A stretch of 37,291 nucleotides of DNA from Marmoricola sp. (GTDB taxonomy: Bacteria; Actinomycetota; Actinomycetes; Propionibacteriales; Nocardioidaceae). The notes below the pieces were generated by a model. The model did not search any database. It saw only the letters and a program-made list of their open reading frames with translations, and had not been told where the DNA came from. Location: contig JAOPYC010000086.1 in the NCBI GenBank assembly GCA_025964795.1, positions 1 to 37,291 of the forward strand, in the 5' to 3' direction. A program made the translations under genes and the position numbers. Shown here one piece after another: positions 1 through 7,730 of this stretch; within the stretch, counting starts at the first letter, position 1; each line of letters starts with the position of its first letter.

Positions 1-48
1 TGCGAGGCGGACGTTAGAGTCTCGTCGGCTCTCAGCAGAACGAAGCAG

Positions 49-121
49 GCCCCCGTTGTGTAGTGGCCTAGCACGCCGCCCTCTCAAGGCGGTAGCGCGG
101 GTTCGAATCCCGTCGGGGGTA
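49..121 (+). tRNA. tRNA-Glu (anticodon CTC)
   Basis: This 73-nt cloverleaf can be folded by eye. The 7-bp acceptor stem pairs 49-55 with 114-120, with a terminal G-T pair. The anticodon stem pairs CCGCC (76-80) with GGCGG (88-92) and encloses the loop CTCTCAA, giving anticodon CTC at 83-85, which reads the Glu codon GAG. The T arm is GCGGG-TTCGAAT-CCCGT. A121 is the discriminator base and the 3' CCA is not encoded. A possible -10 element TAGAGT lies at 15-20, but any -35 would be outside the window. Confidence 0.95.
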
Positions 122-130
122 CAGATCGGA

Positions 131-172
131 GAAGGGGTCCCGACCAGCGGAAACGCTGGGCGGGGCCCCTTC
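131..172 (+). terminator. Strong hairpin after tRNA-Glu, probable terminator
   Basis: A long, nearly perfect inverted repeat pairs GAAGGGGTCCCG with CGGGGCCCCTTC on the outside and CCAGCG with CGCTGG on the inside, around a GAAA tetraloop. It starts 10 nt after the tRNA 3' end. No U-tract follows, which is common for actinobacterial terminators. It most likely ends the tRNA transcript. Confidence 0.75.
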
Positions 173-432
173 GGCATCTGCGGCTTCTTGAGCAGTTGGC
201 AACAGATTGGCAACAGCAGTAGGAGCGCTGCCAGCGGCAGTAGCCACCGAGCTCGGGCCGCTGATGGAGGTGCTCGTCGGACGCAGCCGGTTCCGCTTGT
301 GGAACCGAAGTGGACATCATCGTGCGCTCCTGTGGAGAGGCGAGCGGTCATGTCGAGTTGTCGCCCGGGAATCCGGTTGGGTGGGGACACTCGTCGAGTG
401 GCCCTCGACGGGATCCGGGTGGGTCTCGCGGG
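173..432. other. Gene-free stretch between tRNA terminator and the leftward synthase
   Basis: No convincing gene is seen. ORFs crossing this stretch overlap the tRNA or lack a ribosome binding site and coding character. The only distinct structure is the tandem TTGGCAACAG repeat at 196-216. No integrase gene or second copy of the tRNA 3' end was noticed. Confidence 0.5.
196..216. repeat. Tandem TTGGCAACAG direct repeat beside tRNA-Glu
   Basis: Two copies of TTGGCAACAG lie at 196-205 and 207-216, separated by one base. Short tandem repeats next to a tRNA 3' end can be arm-type binding sites left by a tyrosine-integrase element. No integrase is present here, so that origin is only an inference. 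Confidence 0.6.
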
Positions 433-2214
433 TCAACTCATCTGCGGGTCATGCTTCACCCCGAGGTTGCGCCACCAGGCGGGGGCGACCAAGAACGCCT
501 CGGCGCGCAGGGCGGCCAGGGAGACGCTGGGGAGGTCGACGGCGGAGCGGAAGCAGGCGAACCGGGGCACCCACTCGGGTTGGAACTTGGCGTTCGCGCG
601 GTAGAGGGACTCGATCTGCCAGAAGCGCGAGGCCTGGAGCAGGATGGCGCGCCACAGTCGGAGCACCGGACCGGCGCCCAGCCGCTCGCCGCGGGCGAAG
701 ACGCTGCGGAACACCGCGAAGTTCAAGGAGACGCGCGCAACCCCCAGGGCGGGTGCTTGGGCCAGCAGATCGGTGACCATCAGCTCGATGATGCCGTTCT
801 CGGCTGCCCGGTCGCGTCGCATGACGTCGAGGGAGAGACCGTCGCATCCCCAGGGCACCAGTTGCAGCAGGCCGTGCAGCTCGCCGGAGGAGTCACGACA
901 GGTGACCAGGACGGCCTCGGTGTCCTGCGGGTCCGCGAGCCGGCCCAGGGCCATGGAGAACCCTCGCTCGACCTCTCCGTCGCGCCAGGCCTCGGCGCTG
1001 TTCACCATCTCGCCGCGGGTCACCTCGTCCAGGTCGCGGACTCGGTGGCAGGTGGTGCTCAGTCCGGCACGTCGACACCGTGACACGGCCTGGCGCACCA
1101 CCCGCATCCGTCGTCCCTCGGTGGTGAAGTCCGCGGTCGTCAGGATGGCTTCGTCGCCGAGCTCGAGCGCGTCGAGCCCGGAGCGGTGGTAGGCCTCGGC
1201 CCCTTGCTCACTGGCTCCCAGGACGCCGGGAACCCATCCGTGTGCGTCGGCCTCCTCGAGCCAGGCCGTGATCGCACCGGGCCACGCCTCGGGGTCACCC
1301 AGGGGATCACCCGCGGCCAGCGAGACCCCGCCGACGATGCGGTAGCTGACGGCTGCCTTGCGACTCGGAGAGAAGATCACGGCTCGGTCCTCACGCAGGG
1401 CGAACCAGGACAGTGAGTCGACTGCACCCCACTGGTCCAGCAGGTCTCTCACGTCGCCGCGTTCAGTGTCGTCCAGGCGGTGCGGACCGGCGGCCGGTTG
1501 CAGGGCCACGAGCACGACCAACAGGAGGAGTGCTGCCCCGAGCACGGCGAGTGCGATCGAGGTCCGTGCTGCAGCGCCGGAGTTGACGAACGTAAGGGGT
1601 CCCGGGATCCCCGCCAGTCCGAAGAAGGACTCGGTCAGTCGGGTCAGGGGGGTGCTTCCAGGCGCCAGGTCGTCGAGATCAATGCTCACCCAGAGGAAGC
1701 CGAGCAAGGTGGCCAGGGGCACGCCGAGGACGATCAGGGTCAGGAGGCGTCGCGGTGAACGCGGGTCAGGCAGGGCCCGGAACCCTTGGCGTGCGGTGAG
1801 GAGCAGGAGGAACACGGTTGCGGTGAGGGTCGCCTCCTCCACGTCGAGGCCCTTGACCAGGTGGGCTGCGGTGGCGAACGCCGTGAGGAGCGTGGCGAGC
1901 AGCCACGCGCGGTACTTGCCGCGCCGCAGGCCGTTGGCCAGCAGCATGAGGATCACACCGGCGGCCAGGGTGCCGGTGGTGGCGGCAGCGGGGAACACCG
2001 GCGGGACGATCTCGGCGAGGATGCGTGCGCGGGCGTGGATGGCGGGTGACGCTGCGCTGACCAGGGAGATGGCCCCGACCAGCCACACCAGACGGGCGAT
2101 CATCGTGGGGGTGGTGACCTTGTCGACCCAACGCTGGGCTCGGCTCCACCGCAACGGCTTCCCATCGGGTCGGGTGCCGGGCCCTGGAGGTTGATGTGTC
2201 CGTTTCTGGCTCAC
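433..2214 (-). CDS. LysX/MprF-like aminoacyl-phosphatidylglycerol synthase (DUF2156), no LysRS domain
   Basis: Predicted to move an amino acid from aminoacyl-tRNA onto phosphatidylglycerol or a related lipid at the inner membrane. From the GTG at 2214 the product is 593 aa. About six hydrophobic segments lie at roughly residues 38-56, 74-94, 103-120, 129-141, 156-176 and 218-238. The C-terminal half, from about 246, is a DUF2156/LPG-synthase GNAT-like domain. Family hallmarks near the C terminus are LNFAVFR, GAGPVLRLWR, SRFWQIESLYRANAKF and PEWVPRF. The mycobacterial LysX carries a fused lysyl-tRNA synthetase after this module; here the protein stops, so charged tRNA must come from the general pool and the amino acid is unknown. 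An ATG at 2442 is possible, but it adds a poorly conserved 76-residue stretch; the GTG has a modest AAGG upstream. It is transcribed away from the transporter and esterases to its right. Confidence 0.82.
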   Translation of the reverse strand: MSQKRTHQPPGPGTRPDGKPLRWSRAQRWVDKVTTPTMIARLVWLVGAISLVSAASPAIHARARILAEIVPPVFPAAATTGTLAAGVILMLLANGLRRGKYRAWLLATLLTAFATAAHLVKGLDVEEATLTATVFLLLLTARQGFRALPDPRSPRRLLTLIVLGVPLATLLGFLWVSIDLDDLAPGSTPLTRLTESFFGLAGIPGPLTFVNSGAAARTSIALAVLGAALLLLVVLVALQPAAGPHRLDDTERGDVRDLLDQWGAVDSLSWFALREDRAVIFSPSRKAAVSYRIVGGVSLAAGDPLGDPEAWPGAITAWLEEADAHGWVPGVLGASEQGAEAYHRSGLDALELGDEAILTTADFTTEGRRMRVVRQAVSRCRRAGLSTTCHRVRDLDEVTRGEMVNSAEAWRDGEVERGFSMALGRLADPQDTEAVLVTCRDSSGELHGLLQLVPWGCDGLSLDVMRRDRAAENGIIELMVTDLLAQAPALGVARVSLNFAVFRSVFARGERLGAGPVLRLWRAILLQASRFWQIESLYRANAKFQPEWVPRFACFRSAVDLPSVSLAALRAEAFLVAPAWWRNLGVKHDPQMS

Positions 2215-2499
2215 CGACCTTCGATCCCCCTCAGGCCCGGAGGCATGCGGGCGGGAGAGACGGGTGGTGCGGAGGGGGACCAGCTCGGCGTGGACGGATG
2301 ATGATTCGGATCGGCCTCTCAACCCGTTCGATCGTGCGCCGCGATGGTGCGCGACGGGCTGTCTCGACGTGGTGTTCACCCCAGCACGGTGCGCCTTTCT
2401 ACCTGTCTGCTGCCTGACTGTGACCCGACGCGGGCACGGCACCGAGATGGCCTAGGGGTGCTCGTGGGTGCGGCGGTCGTCGGGTGGGTACGGTCGACC

Positions 2500-3363
2500 A
2501 TGCTCGTGGGACTGGTGTGCGCGGTGGGGGCGTCCCTGTGTTACGGGATCGGATCGGTCCTGCAGGCCGTGGCGGCGAGGGATGCGGACTCGGTCGCGCG
2601 CCTGGATCCTCGCCTGGTGCTTCGGTTGCTGCGGGCGTGGCGCTACCTGCTGGGTCTGAGCCTGGACGGTGTCGGGTTCGTGCTGTCCCTGGTCGCTCTG
2701 CGGTCGCTGCCGCTGTACGTCGTCCAGTCGGTGGTCGCGAGCTTCCTCGCGGTCACCGCGGTGACCGGTGCGGTTCTGCTCGGAACCCGCATGCGCAAGG
2801 CCGAACAGGTTGCCCTGGTGGTGGTCGTCCTGGGCGTGGCCCTGGTCGGCCTCTCGGCGGCACCCGAGTCCGCGGCAGTACCGGGTCCCCGGGTGGAGTG
2901 GCTGCCCCTCGCGTCCGCGGTCCTCCTGGTCCTGGTTGCGCTTCCTTTGGGGCGGCTGGGCGGCAGGCAGGGGGCTTGGGTGCTGGGTGGTGTCGCGGGG
3001 CTGGGGTTCGGTGTCGTCGCTGTCAGCGCGCGGCTGCTTTCGTCGCTGACGGGCCGCAGCAGTGTGGTTGCCTCGGTTCAGCAGATGCTGGAGTCGCCGG
3101 CGGCGTACGCCCTGCTGGTGGCGGCACCGTTGGCGTTGGTGAGCTATGCGACCGCGCTCCAGCGTGGCAGCGTCGTCCAGGCGACGGCCCCATTGGTGGT
3201 GGGGGAGACGGTGCTGCCCGCGCTCGTTGGCCTGATCCTCCTGGGGGACCACGCCAGGCCCGGCTGGGGCGTGGCCGCCGGCGCGGGGTTTTTCCTGGCT
3301 GTGGGCGCTGCCCTGCTGCTCTCTCGTTTCGGAGAGGTGTCGGCCCCTCCGCCGGTCGCGTAG
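2500..3363 (+). CDS. DMT/EamA-type membrane transporter
   Basis: A 287-aa, almost entirely hydrophobic protein with about nine to ten predicted membrane segments in the two-repeat pattern of drug/metabolite transporters. The N terminus (MLVGLVCAVGASLCYGIGSV) is typical of the family, as are the short charged loops such as GTRMRKAEQ. The substrate cannot be told from sequence. The ATG at 2500 places the first helix at the N terminus but has no clear ribosome binding site. An in-frame GTG at 2464 has AGGGG at good spacing and would add 12 residues. The gene diverges from the aminoacyl-lipid synthase on its left and is 133 bp upstream of the first esterase, so it may serve the same envelope function. 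The functional link is inference. Confidence 0.8.
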   Translation: MLVGLVCAVGASLCYGIGSVLQAVAARDADSVARLDPRLVLRLLRAWRYLLGLSLDGVGFVLSLVALRSLPLYVVQSVVASFLAVTAVTGAVLLGTRMRKAEQVALVVVVLGVALVGLSAAPESAAVPGPRVEWLPLASAVLLVLVALPLGRLGGRQGAWVLGGVAGLGFGVVAVSARLLSSLTGRSSVVASVQQMLESPAAYALLVAAPLALVSYATALQRGSVVQATAPLVVGETVLPALVGLILLGDHARPGWGVAAGAGFFLAVGAALLLSRFGEVSAPPPVA

Positions 3364-3496
3364 GTCCCGACGTACGTGGCGGTGTCTCTGTGCTGCTGGA
3401 CGGGCAATCAGGCTGCGGACAGGCGAACAGGGTTGTGATACCGAGGTCAGCCATCCACGGGAGTGGCGCAACGCCTCTCCCGACCAAGGGGTCACC

Positions 3497-4657
3497 GTGT
3501 CACTCACCGGATCGTTCTTCCTCGACGGGGTCGTCGTGCTGACCGTCGCAGCGTTCCTCGGACTGGTGTGGGTGTGGCCGCGGTTGACCTCGCGTACGCC
3601 GTGGCACGTCGTGGGCCGGATGGCGTCTCTGGTTCTGGTCAACGTGTTGGTCCTGCTCACAGCAGCGACTCAGCTGAACTCGGCATATCTGTTCTTCGCC
3701 TCGTGGGCCGATCTCCAGGGGGCCATCAGTGGTCACATCGTCCAGACCGGTCTCGACCGGGGCGGCGCCGCGGCACTGGCGCCGAACGTCGCCGTGCGCG
3801 GGGAAGCCGCGAAGGTTGCGGCGCACGTGCCGGTCCTGCTCCAACGGGTCGGGGCCAATGGTCTCCTCAGCTACACCGTCCACGGCGCTCTCAGTGGTCT
3901 GAGTGGGACTGTGCTGGTCCAGCTGCCCCGTGACTACACCTCAGCAGCGACGTCGACACAGCGCTATCCCGTGCTGGAGGCCTTCCACGGCTACCCCAGT
4001 GTGCCCTTGAACTGGGTCAAGGTGTTCGACATCGGGCACGCGATCGACCAGCAGGTGCAGGCGCACACCCTGCATCCCACGTTGGTGGTGATGCCCCAGA
4101 TCGAGATGCCGCGGGGTCTCGACACGGAGGGGGTCAACGGCGGGCCCGGACAGCCGCAGGTGGAGACCTGGCTGACGCGCGACGTCCCTGATTGGGTGGC
4201 CCAACACTTCCGGGTGATCGCGAATCGCAATGCGTGGGCCGCGGTCGGGTACTCGACCGGCGGGTTCGATGCCGCCATGTCCACCATCCTGCACCTGGCG
4301 CAGTACGGCGCTGGAATCATCCTGGGTGGGTACTTTCGGCCGGAGTTCGGGCCGTTCTACGAGCCGTTCTCGGCCACCAGCCCCGCGGGACGTCGATATG
4401 ACCTTCCCCGCGTCGTGGCCCACCACGCGCCGCCCGTCTCCTTGTGGGTCGAGACCTCACACGCCGACGCAGTCTCCTACAGCTCCAGCGCGCGGTTCCT
4501 GCGTTCCACGAAGTCCCCGATGGCCGTGCATGGGGTCGTGCTGCAGAACGCCGGACACCGCGACTGGGTGTGGATCGCGCTGCTCCCGCAGGCGCTGCGC
4601 TGGTTGGGAACCAACGTCCACGGGTTTCAACCCGCACCGGTCTCGGCTTCGTCATGA
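3497..4657 (+). CDS. Membrane-anchored alpha/beta-hydrolase esterase, antigen-85/EstD-like (paralog 1)
   Basis: A 386-aa serine esterase predicted to face outward from the membrane. Two N-terminal hydrophobic segments (about residues 8-28 and 42-58) lead into a motif, AYLFFASWADLQG, that the second esterase at 5601 shares. The hydrolase domain runs from about 125. The nucleophile elbow is GYSTGG with Ser253; the likely catalytic His is His354 in NAGHRDW, and the acid is probably Glu319 or Asp324. The VETWLTRDVP segment before the elbow fits the esterase D/antigen-85-like family. The GTG start at 3497 is preceded by AAGGGG at suitable spacing. The stop overlaps the next small gene in an ATGA. 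The neighbouring aminoacyl-lipid synthase suggests a lipid aminoacyl-ester or acyl-ester substrate, but this is inferred. Confidence 0.85.
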   Translation: MSLTGSFFLDGVVVLTVAAFLGLVWVWPRLTSRTPWHVVGRMASLVLVNVLVLLTAATQLNSAYLFFASWADLQGAISGHIVQTGLDRGGAAALAPNVAVRGEAAKVAAHVPVLLQRVGANGLLSYTVHGALSGLSGTVLVQLPRDYTSAATSTQRYPVLEAFHGYPSVPLNWVKVFDIGHAIDQQVQAHTLHPTLVVMPQIEMPRGLDTEGVNGGPGQPQVETWLTRDVPDWVAQHFRVIANRNAWAAVGYSTGGFDAAMSTILHLAQYGAGIILGGYFRPEFGPFYEPFSATSPAGRRYDLPRVVAHHAPPVSLWVETSHADAVSYSSSARFLRSTKSPMAVHGVVLQNAGHRDWVWIALLPQALRWLGTNVHGFQPAPVSASS

Positions 4658-4803
4658 CACGGCCTACGCCGGTCAGCGCCACACCGCCGACGTGCGTGTG
4701 CGGTCAGCCCCTGGAACTCTGGCACACCCAACGCTGTCCTCGGTGCGGCGTCGAGCTGACGCCTGTAGCTGCCCACGACCCACCGCCCGATGGTGATTGC
4801 TGA
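4654..4803 (+). CDS. 49-aa zinc-ribbon protein, translationally coupled to esterase 1
   Basis: A short protein with a compact four-cysteine pattern: CVCG near the N terminus and CPRCG eleven residues later (C-x-C ... C-x2-C). This is a typical small zinc-ribbon or rubredoxin-like knuckle. The ATG overlaps the TGA of the upstream esterase as ATGA, which normally means translation by coupling. The role is unknown. Similar tiny ribbons can bind metal, nucleic acid or a partner protein. No signal peptide or membrane segment is visible, so it is expected to be cytosolic while its upstream neighbour is outward-facing. Confidence 0.55.
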   Translation: MTRPTPVSATPPTCVCGQPLELWHTQRCPRCGVELTPVAAHDPPPDGDC

Positions 4804-5083
4804 CCCGGCCCGACGGGATCCAACGCCGCCGAGCCCCAGGTCGAGCCTGGGCCGCGGACGCTCGGGTGTGGGCTGGTGCCGACCAGCGCGAAGGCCCGCC
4901 CATGTCCAGGTCGCGAGCGCTTCCTTGGTCGACCAGAAGATGGCTTCGAGAGAGACGACCAGGGTCAGCGTTGGCTGTCGGGGCGTGGCCGTACCAGCCG
5001 CAGCTCGACCAGAGAGGTGGTGGTTTCAAGGCCGGCTGGTGTTCCAGGGCTGGCTCGGCTGGTCCAGGAGGTGACGGTAATCA
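4804..5083. other. Gene-free stretch between the zinc-ribbon gene and the orphan ORF promoter
   Basis: No reading frame on either strand has a convincing ribosome binding site or family resemblance. A small hairpin, CCCAGG-TCGAG-CCTGGG at 4835-4851, could be a weak terminator for the esterase/zinc-ribbon transcript. The stretch looks less coding-like than the surrounding genes and may be decayed sequence. Confidence 0.4.
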
Positions 5084-5112
5084 TGTGACTGGCAGACGTC
5101 CGGATCTATGTT
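5084..5112 (+). promoter_or_regulatory. Probable sigma-70-type promoter before orphan ORF
   Basis: GTGACT at 5084-5089 (four of six matches to TTGACA) and TATGTT at 5107-5112 (the actinobacterial TANNNT pattern) are separated by 17 nt. The promoter leads into an ORF with a strong ribosome binding site at 5148-5152. Confidence 0.5.
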
Positions 5113-5158
5113 GGGCACACGAGTTCGACGACGGGCTAGGCAGACCCGGAGGTACGTC

Positions 5159-5524
5159 ATGAGGACCATCCGCATCAGCGCCAGGGTGCAGGGAGCCACG
5201 CACGGTCGGATGACCGGATCCGTCCTCAACCCGCGTGACCTCACCCTGACGCGAGGCCGGTTGCACTCCACCGACGCCGGGCACACCACGGTTCACCCAG
5301 CCCCCGACAACGAGATCTCGTGCGTGCCGCTGGGCGGTTGGCCCCACTCAGAGCCTGGGCAGGAGGTGGGCATCGTCCGTGCGACTCAACATCCACCCAC
5401 GCACGTTCTCACAAGTGGCCCACAAGCACGGACTACGCGAGGTGGCCTCGTGAAACTCCCCGCGCGATGGCTATCGAGCGCGAGCTCCGAGCAACGGCAC
5501 GACCGGTCGCCTCCGTTCAGCTAA
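5159..5524 (+). CDS. Orphan 121-aa ORF, hypothetical or decayed gene
   Basis: I do not recognise this protein. The ATG at 5159 has a textbook GGAGG six bases upstream and a plausible promoter 47 nt before it, so translation initiation looks real. The first 70 or so codons mostly end in G or C, like true genes here. The later codons lose this bias and include several A/T-ending ones. That fits a truncated or frameshifted gene whose original C terminus has decayed. No membrane segment, signal peptide or known motif is visible. It sits between the two paralogous esterases. Confidence 0.35.
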   Translation: MRTIRISARVQGATHGRMTGSVLNPRDLTLTRGRLHSTDAGHTTVHPAPDNEISCVPLGGWPHSEPGQEVGIVRATQHPPTHVLTSGPQARTTRGGLVKLPARWLSSASSEQRHDRSPPFS

Positions 5525-5600
5525 CGGCAGCGCGTTTCCTTCCGACGTCCTTGCGGTCCACCCCTCAGAAGCCCTTCCCCGAGACTCACGGAGTCGCACC

Positions 5601-6686
5601 ATGCTGGATCTCACGAGCAGGTCCCTCTTCGTCCTGGTTGTCCTCGTCGCGGTGATGTCCTCGGTCGCGGTCGTATGGCTCGCCCTTCGAGGCCACACCG
5701 GGTCTGCACGTCGGTTGGTGGTGCGCCGTGCGGTCCCGGTGGTGCTCCTGGTGCTCGGTGGCCAGCTCTTCGCGATGGCGGCCCTGGGCTTGAAGGTCAA
5801 CGACGAGTACCTCTTCTACACCAGCTGGTCGGACCTCACCGGGCACGTGTCCCAGAAGTCCCCGATCCAGGTCGGGGGGCTGGTGTCGCAGGGCCAGGGG
5901 ACGCTCAAGGTGATGACGGTGCCCTCGCACGACACGGGCAGCCAGCACCAGGTCTTGGTCTGGTTGCCGCCGCAGTACGACCTTCCTGCCTACCGGGAGC
6001 ACCGTTTTCCGGTCGTGATGTTCCTGACCGGCCAGCCGAGCACGCCGCAGACAGCCTTCGCGAGGTTCCAGTTCGCCCGTACGGCGATGCAGGAGATCGA
6101 CTCCCATCGTGTCCAACCGTTCATCGGGGTGTTCCCCACCTTGATGATCAGCCCACCCCGCGACACCGAATGCACGAATGTCCCGGGGGGACCCAAGGCC
6201 GAGACCTGGCTCGCCAAGGACGTCCCCGCCTTCACCCAGCAGCGCTTCCGCGTCGCTGGGCCGGGAAAGGCCTGGACCACCATCGGATGGAGCACCGGCG
6301 GGTTCTGCGCGGCCAAGCTGGTCGCCTCCGACCCGGCCACCTTCGGCTCGGCTGTCAGCCTCGGTGGCTACTACCGGCCGCTGCAGGACAGGTCGACTGG
6401 CAGCCTGTTCGGCGACCGGAAGCGCCTGGCGCTGCAGAACTCCCCGGAGTGGCTCTACCTCCATCACGGTGGGCTTCGCGGGTCGCGCCTCCTCCTGGTC
6501 GCCGGCCAGCAGGACAAGGAGACGTGGGCCTCGGCGGCGCGGATGATCCGAGCCACCTCAGGTGACCCCGCCGTCGCTCACATCTCCTTTCCCCAAGGGG
6601 GTCACAACTACCGCAACTACGCGTCCTACCTCGCCCCTGCACTGGCATGGAGCGCAGCCGGGTGGCCCGCCGAGCCCCAGCGGTAG
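5601..6686 (+). CDS. Membrane-anchored alpha/beta-hydrolase esterase, antigen-85/EstD-like (paralog 2)
   Basis: A 361-aa paralog of the esterase at 3497. It has the same layout: two N-terminal hydrophobic segments (about 8-28 and 44-64), the linker motif EYLFYTSWSDLTG, then the hydrolase domain. The nucleophile elbow is GWSTGG with Ser231 and the likely catalytic His is His335 in PQGGHNY. AETWLAKDVP precedes the elbow as in paralog 1. The two proteins differ considerably between these motifs, so the duplication is old or the copies were acquired separately. The ATG at 5601 has CGGAG about 8 nt upstream. The predicted role is outward-facing hydrolysis or acyl transfer on a lipid or envelope ester; the actual substrate is unknown. 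Confidence 0.85.
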   Translation: MLDLTSRSLFVLVVLVAVMSSVAVVWLALRGHTGSARRLVVRRAVPVVLLVLGGQLFAMAALGLKVNDEYLFYTSWSDLTGHVSQKSPIQVGGLVSQGQGTLKVMTVPSHDTGSQHQVLVWLPPQYDLPAYREHRFPVVMFLTGQPSTPQTAFARFQFARTAMQEIDSHRVQPFIGVFPTLMISPPRDTECTNVPGGPKAETWLAKDVPAFTQQRFRVAGPGKAWTTIGWSTGGFCAAKLVASDPATFGSAVSLGGYYRPLQDRSTGSLFGDRKRLALQNSPEWLYLHHGGLRGSRLLLVAGQQDKETWASAARMIRATSGDPAVAHISFPQGGHNYRNYASYLAPALAWSAAGWPAEPQR

Positions 6687-6754
6687 CGCTTCCAGACCTC
6701 GACCGGGGATCAGCTCTGCGCTCACGCGCACGTGGTAGGTGGCCGAGCGTGGGT

Positions 6755-7576
6755 TCAGGGCATGCGCGGCAGGCTGGCCGCCAGCAGTGTCTTGGCGATC
6801 AGCTGGTGGCCGGCGGTGTCGGGATGGTCCCCGTCGGCGGCCAGGAGTGAGCTGATGTGGCCTCCGCGGCTCTGGAACGGTTCGAACAGGTCGACGTAGT
6901 GCGCACCGGAGGTGGACGCAACAGCGGAGATCGCCGCGTTGACCCGCAGGGTCAGCCGGATCGATGCCTTGAGCCCGGAGGCCCCGGACGCCTGCTGCGC
7001 CACGTACCCGTCCTCGAAGACGTTCCAGTAGCCGGTGACCAGCACCGTGGTGGGCCTCCCTTGGCGCAGCGTGCCGATCTCGGCCAGCGCCTTGGCCAGG
7101 TTCGCGCGCATGGAGCCCATCTCGTCGCTCACGCAGTCAGCGGCCTGCCTCGTGCAGGCACCCTCGACGACCTGGTCGTGGTTGTCCTCGAAGTCGTTGG
7201 CCCCGATGGTCACCAAGAGGACATCGGCCCGTCGTACGGATTCGACGACCCTCGCCTGACGGAACTGGGCCAGCAGACCAGCGGTGTCCAGCCCGCTGAC
7301 TGCGAAGTTCTCGACCTTGACCGGTCCACCGGTGCGCTGGCCGAGGAGCGCACCGTAGAGCGAGGGGAACGGGCTGCACGGGCACGCCGCGCCCGAGGGA
7401 ACAGAGTCCCCGAGGGCAACGACCAGGTGAGCCGCGGGAGCACGCTCCTGCGTGGGCGCAGTCCGCCGTGTGGCGGCTTCGGAGTCGAGGATTGGCGCGG
7501 CACCCACGACGGCCAGCAGGGCCGCCGCCACCAACACGGACATGACCAGCCGCCCTGCACCACGGCTCAACCTCAT
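6755..7576 (-). CDS. Secreted SGNH/GDSL-family hydrolase
   Basis: A 273-aa exported serine esterase or lipase-like protein. The N terminus (MRLSRGAGRL followed by a hydrophobic stretch to about residue 28) is a signal peptide or N-terminal anchor. SGNH blocks are all present: GDS with Ser58 (ALGDSVPSG), the Gly block (AVSGLDT), GAND (TIGANDFED) and the C-terminal DGDHPD carrying the Asp and His. The ATG at 7576 is chosen because it directly precedes the signal peptide; the frame stays open further upstream but that part is not protein-like. It is convergent with esterase 2 and divergent from the alkylation-repair pair. It makes a third extracytoplasmic ester hydrolase in this cluster. Substrate unknown. 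Confidence 0.85.
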   Translation of the reverse strand: MRLSRGAGRLVMSVLVAAALLAVVGAAPILDSEAATRRTAPTQERAPAAHLVVALGDSVPSGAACPCSPFPSLYGALLGQRTGGPVKVENFAVSGLDTAGLLAQFRQARVVESVRRADVLLVTIGANDFEDNHDQVVEGACTRQAADCVSDEMGSMRANLAKALAEIGTLRQGRPTTVLVTGYWNVFEDGYVAQQASGASGLKASIRLTLRVNAAISAVASTSGAHYVDLFEPFQSRGGHISSLLAADGDHPDTAGHQLIAKTLLAASLPRMP

Positions 7577-7730
7577 GCCGCCGGGCCAGCCAGAACGGCT
7601 CGAGTCTCGAGGGCGGACATCGATCAAGACTGTACGCGCCCATCCAAGCCCTTGCTCCCCACCCAGGGCCAACCACGGCAGTGTCTGATTCCCGCTAGCA
7701 CCTGTCCGTGCCGGCCCGCAGACTAGGGGC

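Noticed and set aside
84..320. Minus-strand ORF ending in GFEPALPP
   Set aside because: This peptide is the typical antisense translation of a tRNA T arm, not a gene.
56..604. ORF overlapping tRNA-Glu and the region to its right
   Set aside because: It contains the tRNA and the terminator and lacks coding character.
433..7576. Mobile island with its own integrase
   Set aside because: No integrase, transposase or att duplication is visible, so only a possible remnant is reported.
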